39,127 nt of DNA. It comes from Alistipes sp. GTDB lineage: Bacteria > Bacteroidota > Bacteroidia > Bacteroidales > Rikenellaceae. This document shows positions 9,153 to 16,623 of the stretch, piece by piece. The translations under genes and the position numbers were made by a program. The notes beneath the pieces were generated by a model. That model had not been told where the DNA came from, did no database searches, and saw only the letters and a list, made by a program, of their open reading frames with translations. Location of the stretch: assembly GCA_017531305.1 (NCBI GenBank), contig JAFXLG010000065.1, forward strand, positions 1 to 39,127, given 5' to 3'. The stretch's first letter is position 1; the number at the start of each line of letters is the position of its first letter.

Positions 9153-9878
9153 ATGCATCACTATTTGGAGTTTCGGGCGATTCATTATAGCTACCGAGGT
9201 GGCGCAGAGGCTCTGCGAGGAGTAGATCTCAGGATCTCGCACGGCGAGCACGTAGCCCTTATCGGTGGCAACGGAGCAGGCAAATCGACACTCCTGCTGC
9301 TTGCCGATGGCTTGCTGATGCCCTCGGCAGGAGAGGTCATTGTGGGAGGAATAAAGGTTGAGCAATCTACGTTACATGTGATTCGTCAGAACGTAGGGCT
9401 TGTATTCCAAGACCCTGATAATCAGCTCTTCATGTCAACAGTAGAGGAGGATGTCGCCTTCGGTCCGCGAAACATGGGACTCAGCGAGGAGGAGATCTCA
9501 AGGCGCGTTATAGAAGCACTCCGAAAGGTAGATGCTGAGGGGCTTCTACATAGAGACTCCTTTCGGCTCTCGGGCGGTGAGAAGAGACGTGTGGCGATAG
9601 CCACCACGCTGAGCATGACGCCCTCGATAATTCTGATGGATGAGCCGAGTGCCAACCTCGACCCCAAGTCTCGCCGCCGACTTATCGAGCTGCTTCGGGC
9701 TTTCGACCATACGCTGCTCGTGGCGACACACGATATGGATCTGGCAGAGGAGTTATGTCAGCGGGTGGTGGTTCTCAACAAGGGGCAGATTGTTGCTGAT
9801 GGTAAGAAAGAGGAGATATTCAGGCGCAAGGAGCTACTTGAGAGTTGCTCACTCGAACAACCCTACGCCTATCGTTGA
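9153..9878 (+). CDS. nikO: ECF nickel transporter ATP-binding protein NikO
   Basis: This ATPase powers nickel uptake. The 241-residue sequence has Walker A GGNGAGKST (38-46), the Q-loop VFQDPDNQLF typical of EcfA/CbiO proteins, signature LSGGEKRR, Walker B ILMDEPSANLD and a switch His in ATHDMD. A single ATPase gene is present, as in CbiMNQO/NikMNQO systems. Its last 10 nt overlap the 3' end of the convergent transporter gene, and I see no hairpin terminator between them. Confidence 0.96.
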   Translation: MHHYLEFRAIHYSYRGGAEALRGVDLRISHGEHVALIGGNGAGKSTLLLLADGLLMPSAGEVIVGGIKVEQSTLHVIRQNVGLVFQDPDNQLFMSTVEEDVAFGPRNMGLSEEEISRRVIEALRKVDAEGLLHRDSFRLSGGEKRRVAIATTLSMTPSIILMDEPSANLDPKSRRRLIELLRAFDHTLLVATHDMDLAEELCQRVVVLNKGQIVADGKKEEIFRRKELLESCSLEQPYAYR

Positions 9879-11818
9879 TTGAAAACGCCCTCTTCGCGCG
9901 GCATCACATCCGAAAAAAGTGCCGTAACAACTGCACCCAAGAGCAGCACACCCATCTCCACACCAAGCACCAACTCCATACCGCCCCAACCCATCATTAG
10001 CGGCATCAGGAACACCCCCATAACAGCACCCGCCTTACCAAAAGCCGCAGCAATACCTGCGCCCTCACCTCGCTCACAAACAGGATATATCTTCGAGGGC
10101 AGGATGAAGGTTATCAAGTGAGGGCCAGCATTGAGAAATATGTTGTAGATTATAAATCCCACAATCATAACCCACTGAGCAAGATGCAACATATAGCCCA
10201 AGGTCAAAACGCCGATACCTAAAGCACTGAGTACAAATCCCCCAATCTGCTGAGCTACATAGCGTTTTCTGCCGAGCAGAATCAAGCCCAACAAAAATCC
10301 CATACCCACAAAGAGATTGATATACGAAGTAATCTCCACAGACGAGCTTACATGTTTTAATGTCCCCTGTGCCCCCTCGCCAAGCCCCAATCGCATCACC
10401 ATGAGTGGCAAAAACACACCCATGCCATAGACTACGAAACCCTCGCAAGCCCAAGGCATACCACTAAATATGACACGGCGCAATTGTGTGGCGGTAGATG
10501 ATGGGGTTTTGACCTGCAGGACACACTCTTCTGGAGTGGGATTTGAAGCCACAGCAAGATCGACATCCTCGCCGAGCAGTTGTTGCAAAGCATCTTTCGC
10601 CTCTTGCACTCTGCCTCGCGCAAACAGCCATTGAGGGCTTTGAGTAAAGCGGATCGAATATAATATCATCACAACGGCAAGTATGGCCACCAACAGAAAC
10701 AACCCATTCCAGCTATCGCTCCCCTGCCAATGCGAGAGTATATAGTAACAGACAAACGCCATCGCTATATTTCCCAACGAAGAGGCGGCTTTGGCTACAC
10801 CTACCATCAACTCCTTGTATCGGTTGGGCATAAGTTCCGAGATATAATCCGAATCCAAAGAGTAGCCACCCCCGACACCAAAGCCCATAACAAAGAGCCA
10901 GAAGATCAACAGCCCAAGCGAAGAGGTAAAACTCGCCGCCACCGCCCCGATGAAGATTATAATTGGCGAGAGCCTAAATAGTGGGAGATAACCCCGTCTA
11001 TCGCTCCACGAGCCTATGATTACCGAACCGAACATGATCCCCACAAGGCTCATCGAGGCTACCAGACCTTGATTTAGTGGCGAGAGAGTCCGATGCGTAA
11101 GAGCCTGCATAAGAGGGATAACCACACCCACAAGCGTGGAGAGTGCCCCACCCGTGAGCTGTCCCAAAGAGGTGATCGCCACTATTCGATAGTGTCCCCA
11201 ACGCATGGGCATGGTCTCAAGACTCAGGTGCTCTCCATCCTCTTTACGCCCCCTATGCATAAGATGCTCACGAAACTTCGTCCAACGCTCTACAAGCCAC
11301 CTCAGAGCCAAACCCACACCAACGCCCACAGCCGATTCAGAGAAGCGAAGCACGCAATTCAAAGCAGGATTCTCCTCGGAGAACATCTGTGATACGAGCA
11401 TGATGATGATGAGAGTGATGGTAGCGATACGTGACTCTTTATATATGCCCATAAACATACACAGCGCCTCTAGCAGAAATGCCGTCAGAATCATCCCCAC
11501 CACCGAGAAGTGGAACATCCTTAGGTAGATATAGGCGATGAGTGCGCCCACAAACGTACCCACTATACGCATCATGCTCGGACGCAGCGAGGTCTTGTAA
11601 TCGGGAGCCTGCATGACCGTAACAAACGAGGTGCAGGCCAAAGCTGCACCCAACCAGCGCGAAGGCGAATGGATCGCTCCCGTAGCATAGATTCCAATAT
11701 AATATGCCACAAGAATACCTACGCACGAAAGTGTGATGGTCAGAGGCTCGATGCGAGATATGGCTCGCCGAAGTGTGCCATAAAACATCTTGGCGAAATG
11801 ATCTTTACACTGTTCCAT
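9869..11818 (-). CDS. Fusion transporter: aromatic-acid-exporter-like N domain plus MFS permease
   Basis: The protein has 649 residues from ATG 11818 (a TTG at 11851 would add 11 residues; I prefer the ATG). Residues about 1-185 resemble FUSC/ArAE-type exporters: five to six helices, MMRIVGTFVGALIAY, and a late FSESAVGVGVGLALRWL. A charged linker follows (about 186-205). The rest is a full major facilitator permease with the loop motif GSWSDRRGYLPLF and a sugar-porter-like GFGVGGGYSLDSDYISELMP. The substrate is unknown. It is convergent to the nickel transporter operon and lies downstream of a terminator, so it should have its own promoter, which I did not identify. Confidence 0.8.
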   Translation of the reverse strand: MEQCKDHFAKMFYGTLRRAISRIEPLTITLSCVGILVAYYIGIYATGAIHSPSRWLGAALACTSFVTVMQAPDYKTSLRPSMMRIVGTFVGALIAYIYLRMFHFSVVGMILTAFLLEALCMFMGIYKESRIATITLIIIMLVSQMFSEENPALNCVLRFSESAVGVGVGLALRWLVERWTKFREHLMHRGRKEDGEHLSLETMPMRWGHYRIVAITSLGQLTGGALSTLVGVVIPLMQALTHRTLSPLNQGLVASMSLVGIMFGSVIIGSWSDRRGYLPLFRLSPIIIFIGAVAASFTSSLGLLIFWLFVMGFGVGGGYSLDSDYISELMPNRYKELMVGVAKAASSLGNIAMAFVCYYILSHWQGSDSWNGLFLLVAILAVVMILYSIRFTQSPQWLFARGRVQEAKDALQQLLGEDVDLAVASNPTPEECVLQVKTPSSTATQLRRVIFSGMPWACEGFVVYGMGVFLPLMVMRLGLGEGAQGTLKHVSSSVEITSYINLFVGMGFLLGLILLGRKRYVAQQIGGFVLSALGIGVLTLGYMLHLAQWVMIVGFIIYNIFLNAGPHLITFILPSKIYPVCERGEGAGIAAAFGKAGAVMGVFLMPLMMGWGGMELVLGVEMGVLLLGAVVTALFSDVMPREEGVFNQR

Positions 11819-11856
11819 AGAGTCTTTTTCATGAAACAGAGCAATAAACAAGCCAC

Positions 11857-11891
11857 AAAAAAAGGGTGCCTAACAAGTTTTGTTAGCACCC
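11857..11891 (-). terminator. Intrinsic terminator of the DUF3472 gene
   Basis: On the minus strand an 11-bp stem (GGGTGCTAACA with TGTTAGGCACCC, one bulged base) is followed by seven U residues (11863-11857), 32 bp after the DUF3472 stop codon. Confidence 0.85.
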
Positions 11892-11923
11892 TCACATCTT
11901 TTATAATCTGTATCAGTAGAACC

Positions 11924-13336
11924 CTACTTTACCGAAGGCTTGTCCTTCGAACCAGCCAACTTAATCAGAGCCTGAAGATCCACCTCTGGAGCCTTGCCCG
12001 ATCCCTTACGGGTGAACTTAGTGCCGTAGGCAACATTCTCCTGAATATATCCGATATTGCGCAGGTAGAAGCATCCATCCTCGGTAACGCCACCCTCATA
12101 GTCGCGGCGCAACTCCTGACGACCTGTAGCGTCACACGAGAAGCGAGCCTCCAAAACCTCATGCCACTTACCCTCGCTGTCGCGCATCCACTGCGATGGG
12201 AACTTCACACCGCGAGGAATCCAACCACACTCAGGCATGAAATTCTCGCAGAAAGAGTATGCTCCCGTATAGTATGTCTTGATGCCTGGACGGCGAATCT
12301 CAGCCAAGAACACCCAGCCCTCATCGCCACGGAAATATCCTGTATAGAGCGAAGCACCTGTCTCACGACCATTCACCACCTCGGGACGTACGCGCACCAG
12401 CGTAGCGTAGGTGCGACCAGCCTCCCAATCGTAGTAGTAGAAGTTCTGCACACCGCTACCCTCGTGGCTATAGGAGTTAGACTTCACGCCCTTGCCATTG
12501 CGTACAAGCTCCGAGGTCAAGCCCTTCTCGGTATCGGTATCCCATACAGAGAACAACACGGTACGATTCTTACCCTTCTCGTTAGGCTGGATACCCATGT
12601 AGAAGCCATCACCACCTGTAAGCATATAGTATGATCCTGGGGTATCCTCACCCTCGGGAACAACAACCTCGTTGTAGAAATACTCAGTCTTCTCGGGTGT
12701 CTGCCACATGAAGTGGTTTGATGGACCACGGCGCACGAAGTGAGGCAGATTATCCTTGCTATCCTCCTCGCTCACGAATACCACCTCGCCCTTAACCTTG
12801 GCTGAGGCATTGGCGATAGCCTCGCCACCAAGCAAAAGTGCCGAGATCTCGGGGTATGAAGTGGCGGTAGTCTGCACAGGCTCGATATCTACGCAGATGT
12901 ATCCTGGCTCGACATTATACTTGCCCACATAATAATCCTCCTGCTCCGCGCCACTCTTGACGGTGAGTGGATAGCTCTCTGAGCCGATCATAACATTGAG
13001 TTTAGAGACGCCCTCTGCGCTCTGCTTTGCACGAAGACCCAACTGCAACTCGCCACTATGAGAAGTATAGAAGTAGATCGAGATGCGGTGAGGCTGCTGA
13101 GCATAATACTCTGCCTTCCAACTACCAGCCTTCATCTCAGCATCCTGCGGATCACTGTATGAGTTGGCAATGATCTTGTCGGCAAACGCTGGAGTCTGCT
13201 TCGAAGATTTGTCTAACGGAGTAACATAAGCATTCGACTTGAAGGGCACGCTGAGCGTGAGATCCTCTACTGAACCTGTTGCGCACGAGATAGCCAACAT
13301 GGCTATAGCAGCAAAAAATAAGCGATTGATTTTCAT
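11924..13336 (-). CDS. DUF3472-domain lipoprotein (with N-terminal DUF5077-like domain)
   Basis: This is a secreted lipoprotein of unknown function, 470 residues from ATG 13336. The signal sequence ends in a lipobox LAISC with Cys18. An N-terminal beta-rich domain (about 30-170, starting VPFKSNAYVTP) resembles DUF5077. The middle and C-terminal part (about 185-445) has DUF3472 features: a repeated pattern of YMLTGGDGFYMGIQPNEKG, RTVLFSVWDTD and YYTGAYSFCENF. Family members usually occur near polysaccharide-use genes, and a carbohydrate-related extracellular role is inference. An ATG four codons upstream is possible. Confidence 0.82.
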   Translation of the reverse strand: MKINRLFFAAIAMLAISCATGSVEDLTLSVPFKSNAYVTPLDKSSKQTPAFADKIIANSYSDPQDAEMKAGSWKAEYYAQQPHRISIYFYTSHSGELQLGLRAKQSAEGVSKLNVMIGSESYPLTVKSGAEQEDYYVGKYNVEPGYICVDIEPVQTTATSYPEISALLLGGEAIANASAKVKGEVVFVSEEDSKDNLPHFVRRGPSNHFMWQTPEKTEYFYNEVVVPEGEDTPGSYYMLTGGDGFYMGIQPNEKGKNRTVLFSVWDTDTEKGLTSELVRNGKGVKSNSYSHEGSGVQNFYYYDWEAGRTYATLVRVRPEVVNGRETGASLYTGYFRGDEGWVFLAEIRRPGIKTYYTGAYSFCENFMPECGWIPRGVKFPSQWMRDSEGKWHEVLEARFSCDATGRQELRRDYEGGVTEDGCFYLRNIGYIQENVAYGTKFTRKGSGKAPEVDLQALIKLAGSKDKPSVK

Positions 13337-13356
13337 ATTATTTACCATTTATGCCA

Positions 13357-13388
13357 CAAAGGTAGCACAAAAAGCCCTTATTACAAAA
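13357..13388 (-). promoter_or_regulatory. Promoter of the DUF3472 gene
   Basis: TTTTG (13388-13384), 19 nt, TACCTTTG (13364-13357) on the minus strand fits the Bacteroidetes consensus exactly. It overlaps the last codons of the upstream aldehyde dehydrogenase gene. Confidence 0.75.
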
Positions 13389-14763
13389 TTTTCTTCACCA
13401 AGCCGAAGAGCTTGTAAGGCATATATCTAAACGGCAGATCAATCCATGTAGGGGTCACCACCACAGCTCTGCGATGCGAGAAGCAGTCGAAGCTCAAGCG
13501 ACCATGATATGAGCCCATGCCCGAATTACCCACTCCGCCAAATGGCAGATTTTCGTTGGCAATGTGCATAATGGTGTCGTTGATGCAGGCTCCGCCCGAT
13601 GAGGTGCGAGAGATCATACGCCAACCCTCAGCCTCCTGACCGAAGTAGTAGAATGCCAAAGGCTTCTCACGCTCAGAAATAAACTGCAACACCTGCTCCT
13701 TGCGCTCGAAAGCGATCATCGGCAGCACAGGTCCGAAGATCTCCTCCTGCATAACGCTCGACTCAGGATCAACATCCTTGAGCAAGGTAGGGGCTATATA
13801 TCGCTCCTCGGCTACTGTCTCGCCGCCATAGACCACCTTGCCGTCATTTAGATAGCCCGCCACACGCTCGAAAGCCTTGTCATTGACCAGACGTACATAG
13901 TGCTGGCTTTGGCGCACATCTTCGCCATGCAGACGCTTGATGGCACGCGCAAAAGCTGCAACGAACTCCTCCTGCTTGGACTCATGTATGAGCAGGTAGT
14001 CGGGTGCTATGCAGGTCTGACCAGCATTCAGACTCTTACCCCACGCTATGCGCAATGCCGCACGCTCCACATCGGCACTCTTATCCACGATACAAGGGCT
14101 CTTGCCACCCAACTCCAACACCACAGGGGTGAGGTTCTTGGCTGCCGCAGTCATCACTATACGACCCAGCGAAGGGCTACCCGTAAAGAAGATTATATCC
14201 CAACGCTGCTCCAAAAGCATGGCGTTGACCTCACGATTACCCTGCACGCATGCCACATAACGCTCCTCGAAACACTCTTCGATCATCTGCTCTATGACCT
14301 TCGATACCTCTGGCACATAGGGCGAGGGCTTTAGGATGGCGGTACATCCTGCCGAGATCGCTCCCACCAGCGGGTTGAGCAACAACTGCACAGGATAGTT
14401 CCATGGCGAGATGATGAGCGACTGACCCAAAGGCTCGCTCACCACATGACTATGCGAAGGCATCATCTTCAGAGGAGTGGAGCAACGCTCGGTCTTCATC
14501 CAGCCCTTCAGATGTTTCAGGTGGTTGCGGATCTCGCCCTCGACAATACTCAGCTCGGTGAGGATAGCCTCCTGCTCCGACTTATGCAGGTCATGCCACA
14601 GAGCCTCGCACAAAGGCTGCTGCCATTTACGAAGTGCCGCACCGAGAGCCTTGAGCTGCTTTACTCTGAAATCGTAACTCAGAGTTGAGCCCGAACGGAA
14701 AAACTCTCGCTGAGAGCGATGCAGAGAGATTATACTCTCCTTGGATGTGTTTTCGATTGCCAT
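13381..14763 (-). CDS. Aldehyde dehydrogenase, class-3/fatty-aldehyde type
   Basis: This NAD(P)-dependent enzyme oxidises aldehydes to acids. The 460-residue length and the C-terminal hydrophobic/basic end (LPFRYMPYKLFGLVKKIL) fit the short class-3 group that includes fatty aldehyde dehydrogenases and coniferyl aldehyde dehydrogenases. The cofactor-binding FTGS (193-196), general base Glu217 (LELGGKSP) and catalytic Cys251 (NAGQTCIAPDY) are all present, as is EEIFGPVLP. A short-chain dehydrogenase gene lies 25 bp upstream, so the two probably form an alcohol-aldehyde-acid oxidation pair. The true substrate cannot be read from the sequence. Confidence 0.92.
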   Translation of the reverse strand: MAIENTSKESIISLHRSQREFFRSGSTLSYDFRVKQLKALGAALRKWQQPLCEALWHDLHKSEQEAILTELSIVEGEIRNHLKHLKGWMKTERCSTPLKMMPSHSHVVSEPLGQSLIISPWNYPVQLLLNPLVGAISAGCTAILKPSPYVPEVSKVIEQMIEECFEERYVACVQGNREVNAMLLEQRWDIIFFTGSPSLGRIVMTAAAKNLTPVVLELGGKSPCIVDKSADVERAALRIAWGKSLNAGQTCIAPDYLLIHESKQEEFVAAFARAIKRLHGEDVRQSQHYVRLVNDKAFERVAGYLNDGKVVYGGETVAEERYIAPTLLKDVDPESSVMQEEIFGPVLPMIAFERKEQVLQFISEREKPLAFYYFGQEAEGWRMISRTSSGGACINDTIMHIANENLPFGGVGNSGMGSYHGRLSFDCFSHRRAVVVTPTWIDLPFRYMPYKLFGLVKKIL

Positions 14764-14788
14764 AGTTTATTCTCTTTTTGCGACCTGT

Positions 14789-15604
14789 TTATTGCTTTTT
14801 GCGACCTGTGAAGTGATCCATCGTCTTATAGATACCTACCCAATCGCCAAAGATCTTATCGAACCACGCCTGAGGCAACAAGCCCTGACAGAGGCGGATG
14901 AAGTGAGCTGGGAATGGGATGCCACAGAAATCGGTATTGCGCTCGATGGCACGCAAAATTTTACGCGCAGTCTTCTCTGGATCGAGCAGAGGGAAGAAGC
15001 GTGACTGCACGCCCTCGAACATTCCAGTATTGATATAGTAGGGTGCTACGGTAGTAACCCTAACCTTGCTGCGCATCTGTTTAAGCTCAATACGCACCGA
15101 ATCCGACCAGCCAATCACCGCCCACTTACTTGCCGAATAGACCGACATCTTGGGGTTGGCGATCATACCTCCTGCCGAAGCGATGCTGCACACATGACCA
15201 TGGTCGCGCTCGATCATCGCAGGCAAGACCTGCAACGCCACAACCATAGGAGCTACGGCATTGATCGACATGGTGCGCTCGATATCTGACAAGGTCTGCT
15301 TGTCGAAAGTCTTATTGCCTGTTACGATACCTGCGCAGTTGATCAGAATATCCACATCGCCACACTCAGCTTTACACTGCTGGTAGCTCTGCTCGACCAT
15401 CTTCGAATCCGACACATCGACCTTATAACCTCTCACATCACCCAACGATTTAAGTTCCTCGATGGTTGATGCGATATTTTGCTCGTTGATATCCCAAATT
15501 ATCAAACGCTTTGCGCCCTTCTCCAAAGCCATACGCCCCATGATGCGTCCGATACCCGATGCACCTCCTGTGATGAGGATGCAATTGTCCTTAATTTTTG
15601 TCAT
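14789..15604 (-). CDS. Short-chain dehydrogenase/reductase (SDR)
   Basis: This is a classical SDR of 271 residues. The cofactor motif TGGASGIG is at 12-19, NCAG at 89-92, the catalytic Ser143 in SIASAGG and Tyr156-Lys160 in YSASK. Asp39 after the second strand suggests NAD(H) preference. The C-terminal half has a hydrophobic tail region (FPAHFIRLCQGLLPQAW) like retinol/fatty-alcohol type SDRs. It is followed by the aldehyde dehydrogenase after 25 bp. The promoter region carries an inverted repeat and a 5'-end hairpin (see separate entries). Confidence 0.9.
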   Translation of the reverse strand: MTKIKDNCILITGGASGIGRIMGRMALEKGAKRLIIWDINEQNIASTIEELKSLGDVRGYKVDVSDSKMVEQSYQQCKAECGDVDILINCAGIVTGNKTFDKQTLSDIERTMSINAVAPMVVALQVLPAMIERDHGHVCSIASAGGMIANPKMSVYSASKWAVIGWSDSVRIELKQMRSKVRVTTVAPYYINTGMFEGVQSRFFPLLDPEKTARKILRAIERNTDFCGIPFPAHFIRLCQGLLPQAWFDKIFGDWVGIYKTMDHFTGRKKQ

Positions 15605-15625
15605 CTTTCTATACTTTTATAACCA

Positions 15626-15651
15626 CTCGGCACCCCACCAAGAGTGCCGAG
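15626..15651 (-). promoter_or_regulatory. Stem-loop at the predicted 5' end of the SDR-ALDH mRNA
   Basis: CTCGGCAC and GTGCCGAG pair over 8 bp with a 10-nt loop. The hairpin begins about 4 nt after the -7 element, so it would sit at the extreme 5' end of the transcript, 22 nt before the start codon. Confidence 0.6.
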
Positions 15652-15654
15652 CAA

Positions 15655-15685
15655 CAAAAGTATAAACTCCCCCGAATTACCCATA
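15655..15685 (-). promoter_or_regulatory. Probable promoter of the SDR-ALDH operon
   Basis: TATG (15685-15682), 19 nt, TACTTTTG (15662-15655) on the minus strand: a perfect -7 element with a one-mismatch -33. An imperfect inverted repeat (15677-15698) covers the -33 element. Confidence 0.6.
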
Positions 15686-15763
15686 ATATATGGGGTAAAG
15701 AGAACCGAAATGGGGCAAAAATCGCTAAAAATGTGACAAAACGGGCTATTCAGTAGATTTTAT

Positions 15764-16612
15764 CTATATATCTTTTCCATATTTAATCGCATCAAAAGCA
15801 TCCTCAATATATCTAGAAATAGCTTGTTCTTCTTCTGTTAAAGTATCAATATAACGTTTTCTATTTTCTTCGTTTTCAAAACGAACTTTTTTAATGATTT
15901 CTTCTATTTTCTCAGAATTGATATGCCACCACAAACCATTTGGAGCTGGAGTTTCAGCATGACAATAATGCCCAACAAGAATATCATTATCAACTATTAC
16001 CATTGGCATTAACGGTAATCTTGATGATGTTTTAATTATAATTCTATTGGGATAATCTTCTTGCATCTTCTTAAAAAAAGATATTGAGCTATTAATTCCC
16101 TCTTTGAAACGATCTATTGTATCATACTCGTAACGTAATATTTTTCCAAACTCAAGTATCCAACTACTATTGATATCTGTTATAATTACAGTTATTTTTA
16201 CTGTTGGCTCATTTCTTAACAACGCACGGAAAGCATTACTATAATCACTATCAATGCCATACTTAGGATAATATGCAGCATGCAGTATTATTTCCTCCTT
16301 CGCATTTTTAATTCTTTCCCATGTATGTAAGTTTCGATGCTCTACAACACAACTTTTTATTGATTGTGGCACATTACTAATTTGAGGAACAAGTGAATTT
16401 ATAGCTTTTTTCTGATCCTTTCTTATCTGTATTGTTAATACTGTTAAGAATACAATAAGACAAAAACAAACAATAAAAATCACAAATGTCCACCCTGGAA
16501 AAGTGTCAATAAATATAATAATTTTATCCTCTATTTCAGTAAAATGCGCTCCAACAAATGCAGTAATAATTGTACCCACACATGCAGCACTATATTTTAT
16601 CTTTTGTAACAT
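15764..16612 (-). CDS. Uncharacterized two-TM protein, foreign base composition
   Basis: I do not recognise this 282-residue protein with certainty. A weak hydrophobic stretch (about 7-24) and a strong membrane helix (about 41-63) lead to a cytoplasmic domain of about 200 residues. That domain has the layout of a PLD-like fold half (EEIILHAAYYPK, VKITVIITDINSSW, MVIVDNDILVGHYCH) but no HxKxxxxD motif. The C terminus is charged and helical. The gene is strikingly AT-rich against its neighbours (about one third G+C by eye) and uses AT-ending codons, which suggests recent transfer. It begins 11 bp after the GH43 stop codon and could be co-transcribed with that operon. A membrane-tethered effector role is speculation. 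Confidence 0.75.
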   Translation of the reverse strand: MLQKIKYSAACVGTIITAFVGAHFTEIEDKIIIFIDTFPGWTFVIFIVCFCLIVFLTVLTIQIRKDQKKAINSLVPQISNVPQSIKSCVVEHRNLHTWERIKNAKEEIILHAAYYPKYGIDSDYSNAFRALLRNEPTVKITVIITDINSSWILEFGKILRYEYDTIDRFKEGINSSISFFKKMQEDYPNRIIIKTSSRLPLMPMVIVDNDILVGHYCHAETPAPNGLWWHINSEKIEEIIKKVRFENEENRKRYIDTLTEEEQAISRYIEDAFDAIKYGKDI

Positions 16613-16623
16613 AATATAATATT

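Noticed and set aside
15764-16612. Insertion sequence transposase or integrase
   Set aside because: The AT-rich gene has no DDE or tyrosine recombinase motif, and no terminal inverted repeats or target duplication are visible beside it.
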